Position numbers and translations under genes: made by a program
Source: Melieria omissa
Lineage: Eukaryota; Arthropoda; Insecta; Diptera; Ulidiidae
Reading direction: 5' to 3'
NCBI GenBank assembly: GCA_963971225.1
Contig: OZ020268.1
Location: 33,691,848 to 33,755,847, forward strand
Length of the DNA: 64,000 nt
Shown here: one piece after another, positions 63,807-64,000 of the stretch
Position numbering within the stretch: position 1 is the stretch's first letter
Layout: the number at the start of each line of letters is the position of its first letter
Notes under the pieces: model-generated
What the model saw: the letters and a program-made list of their open reading frames with translations, nothing else
Databases searched by the model: none
What the model was told of the DNA's origin: nothing

Positions 63807-64000
63807 ATGCACCGTTTGGTTTGATAAATTATTGCCATTTTTTAAATAATTTCACTATGCCTCTTTCATAGAGACCCTCGTCCCTTTTCGCAAAAAAGTG
63901 GGACAGTCAATGTCTCTAAGCTTGTCTTGAGACAAGTTTTTCTCCAGCTAAATATTTCGCCATAGACAGAAGCAGGTATTAATCACTTGGTATCAGTTCG
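63807..64000. other. Noncoding end of window
   Basis: After the SINE target duplication no feature is recognised. Confidence 0.5.

Overview
This window is AT-rich animal DNA from a higher dipteran, plausibly a true fruit fly (Tephritidae). That assignment is an inference from the insect-type receptor gene split by introns from about 60 bp to 34.5 kb, the fly-type mobile elements, and TCAGTT/RGWYV core-promoter motifs. There is no bacterial-style gene organisation and no CRISPR array.

The one cellular gene that can be supported is a rhodopsin-like neuropeptide-type GPCR on the + strand. It has nine coding exons (16810-17067, 21163-21316, 55832-55981, 56068-56161, 56224-56377, 56460-56655, 56737-56831, 60555-60707, 60786-60902). 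Every splice phase agrees and the join gives 456 residues with seven membrane segments. A 5'UTR stretch precedes it from an acceptor at 15958. A TATA/Inr/DPE promoter with a possible first noncoding exon sits at 6493-6668. The 3'UTR follows 60902.

Almost everything else is mobile DNA, much of it inside the 34.5-kb intron 21317-55831. The most complete element is a Ty3/Gypsy LTR retrotransposon at 43257-48375. It has two identical 162-bp LTRs, a CAAA target duplication and one 1411-codon gag-pol frame, but its reverse-transcriptase box reads YVDE instead of YVDD. DNA transposons include two decayed Tc1/mariner DD37E copies (23862-25179, 26912-28221), several mariner deletion derivatives (276-1375, 25182-25846, 55218-55793, 50546-50770), a pogo/Tigger-like element (58477-59402), a hAT MITE (53321-53937) and four TTAA-flanked piggyBac-type MITEs (378-873, 26183-26837, 41660-41956, 58980-59254). 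Retroposons include two complete tRNA-derived SINEs with target duplications (1743-2138, 63500-63806) and several 5'-truncated LINE 3' ends.

Layout: 1-3.6 kb is a nested mariner/MITE/SINE/LINE cluster. 3.6-15.9 kb is upstream noncoding DNA with the promoter candidate. 16-21.3 kb holds the first two coding exons. 21.3-55.8 kb is the TE-loaded giant intron. 55.8-60.9 kb holds the remaining exons. 60.9-64 kb is 3'UTR, AT-rich DNA and a SINE. Nested insertions with recognisable empty sites allow relative dating of several events. No new multigene system is evident; the most interesting points are the RT active-site change, SINE/LINE tail sharing, and a transposon lying next to the receptor's branch point.
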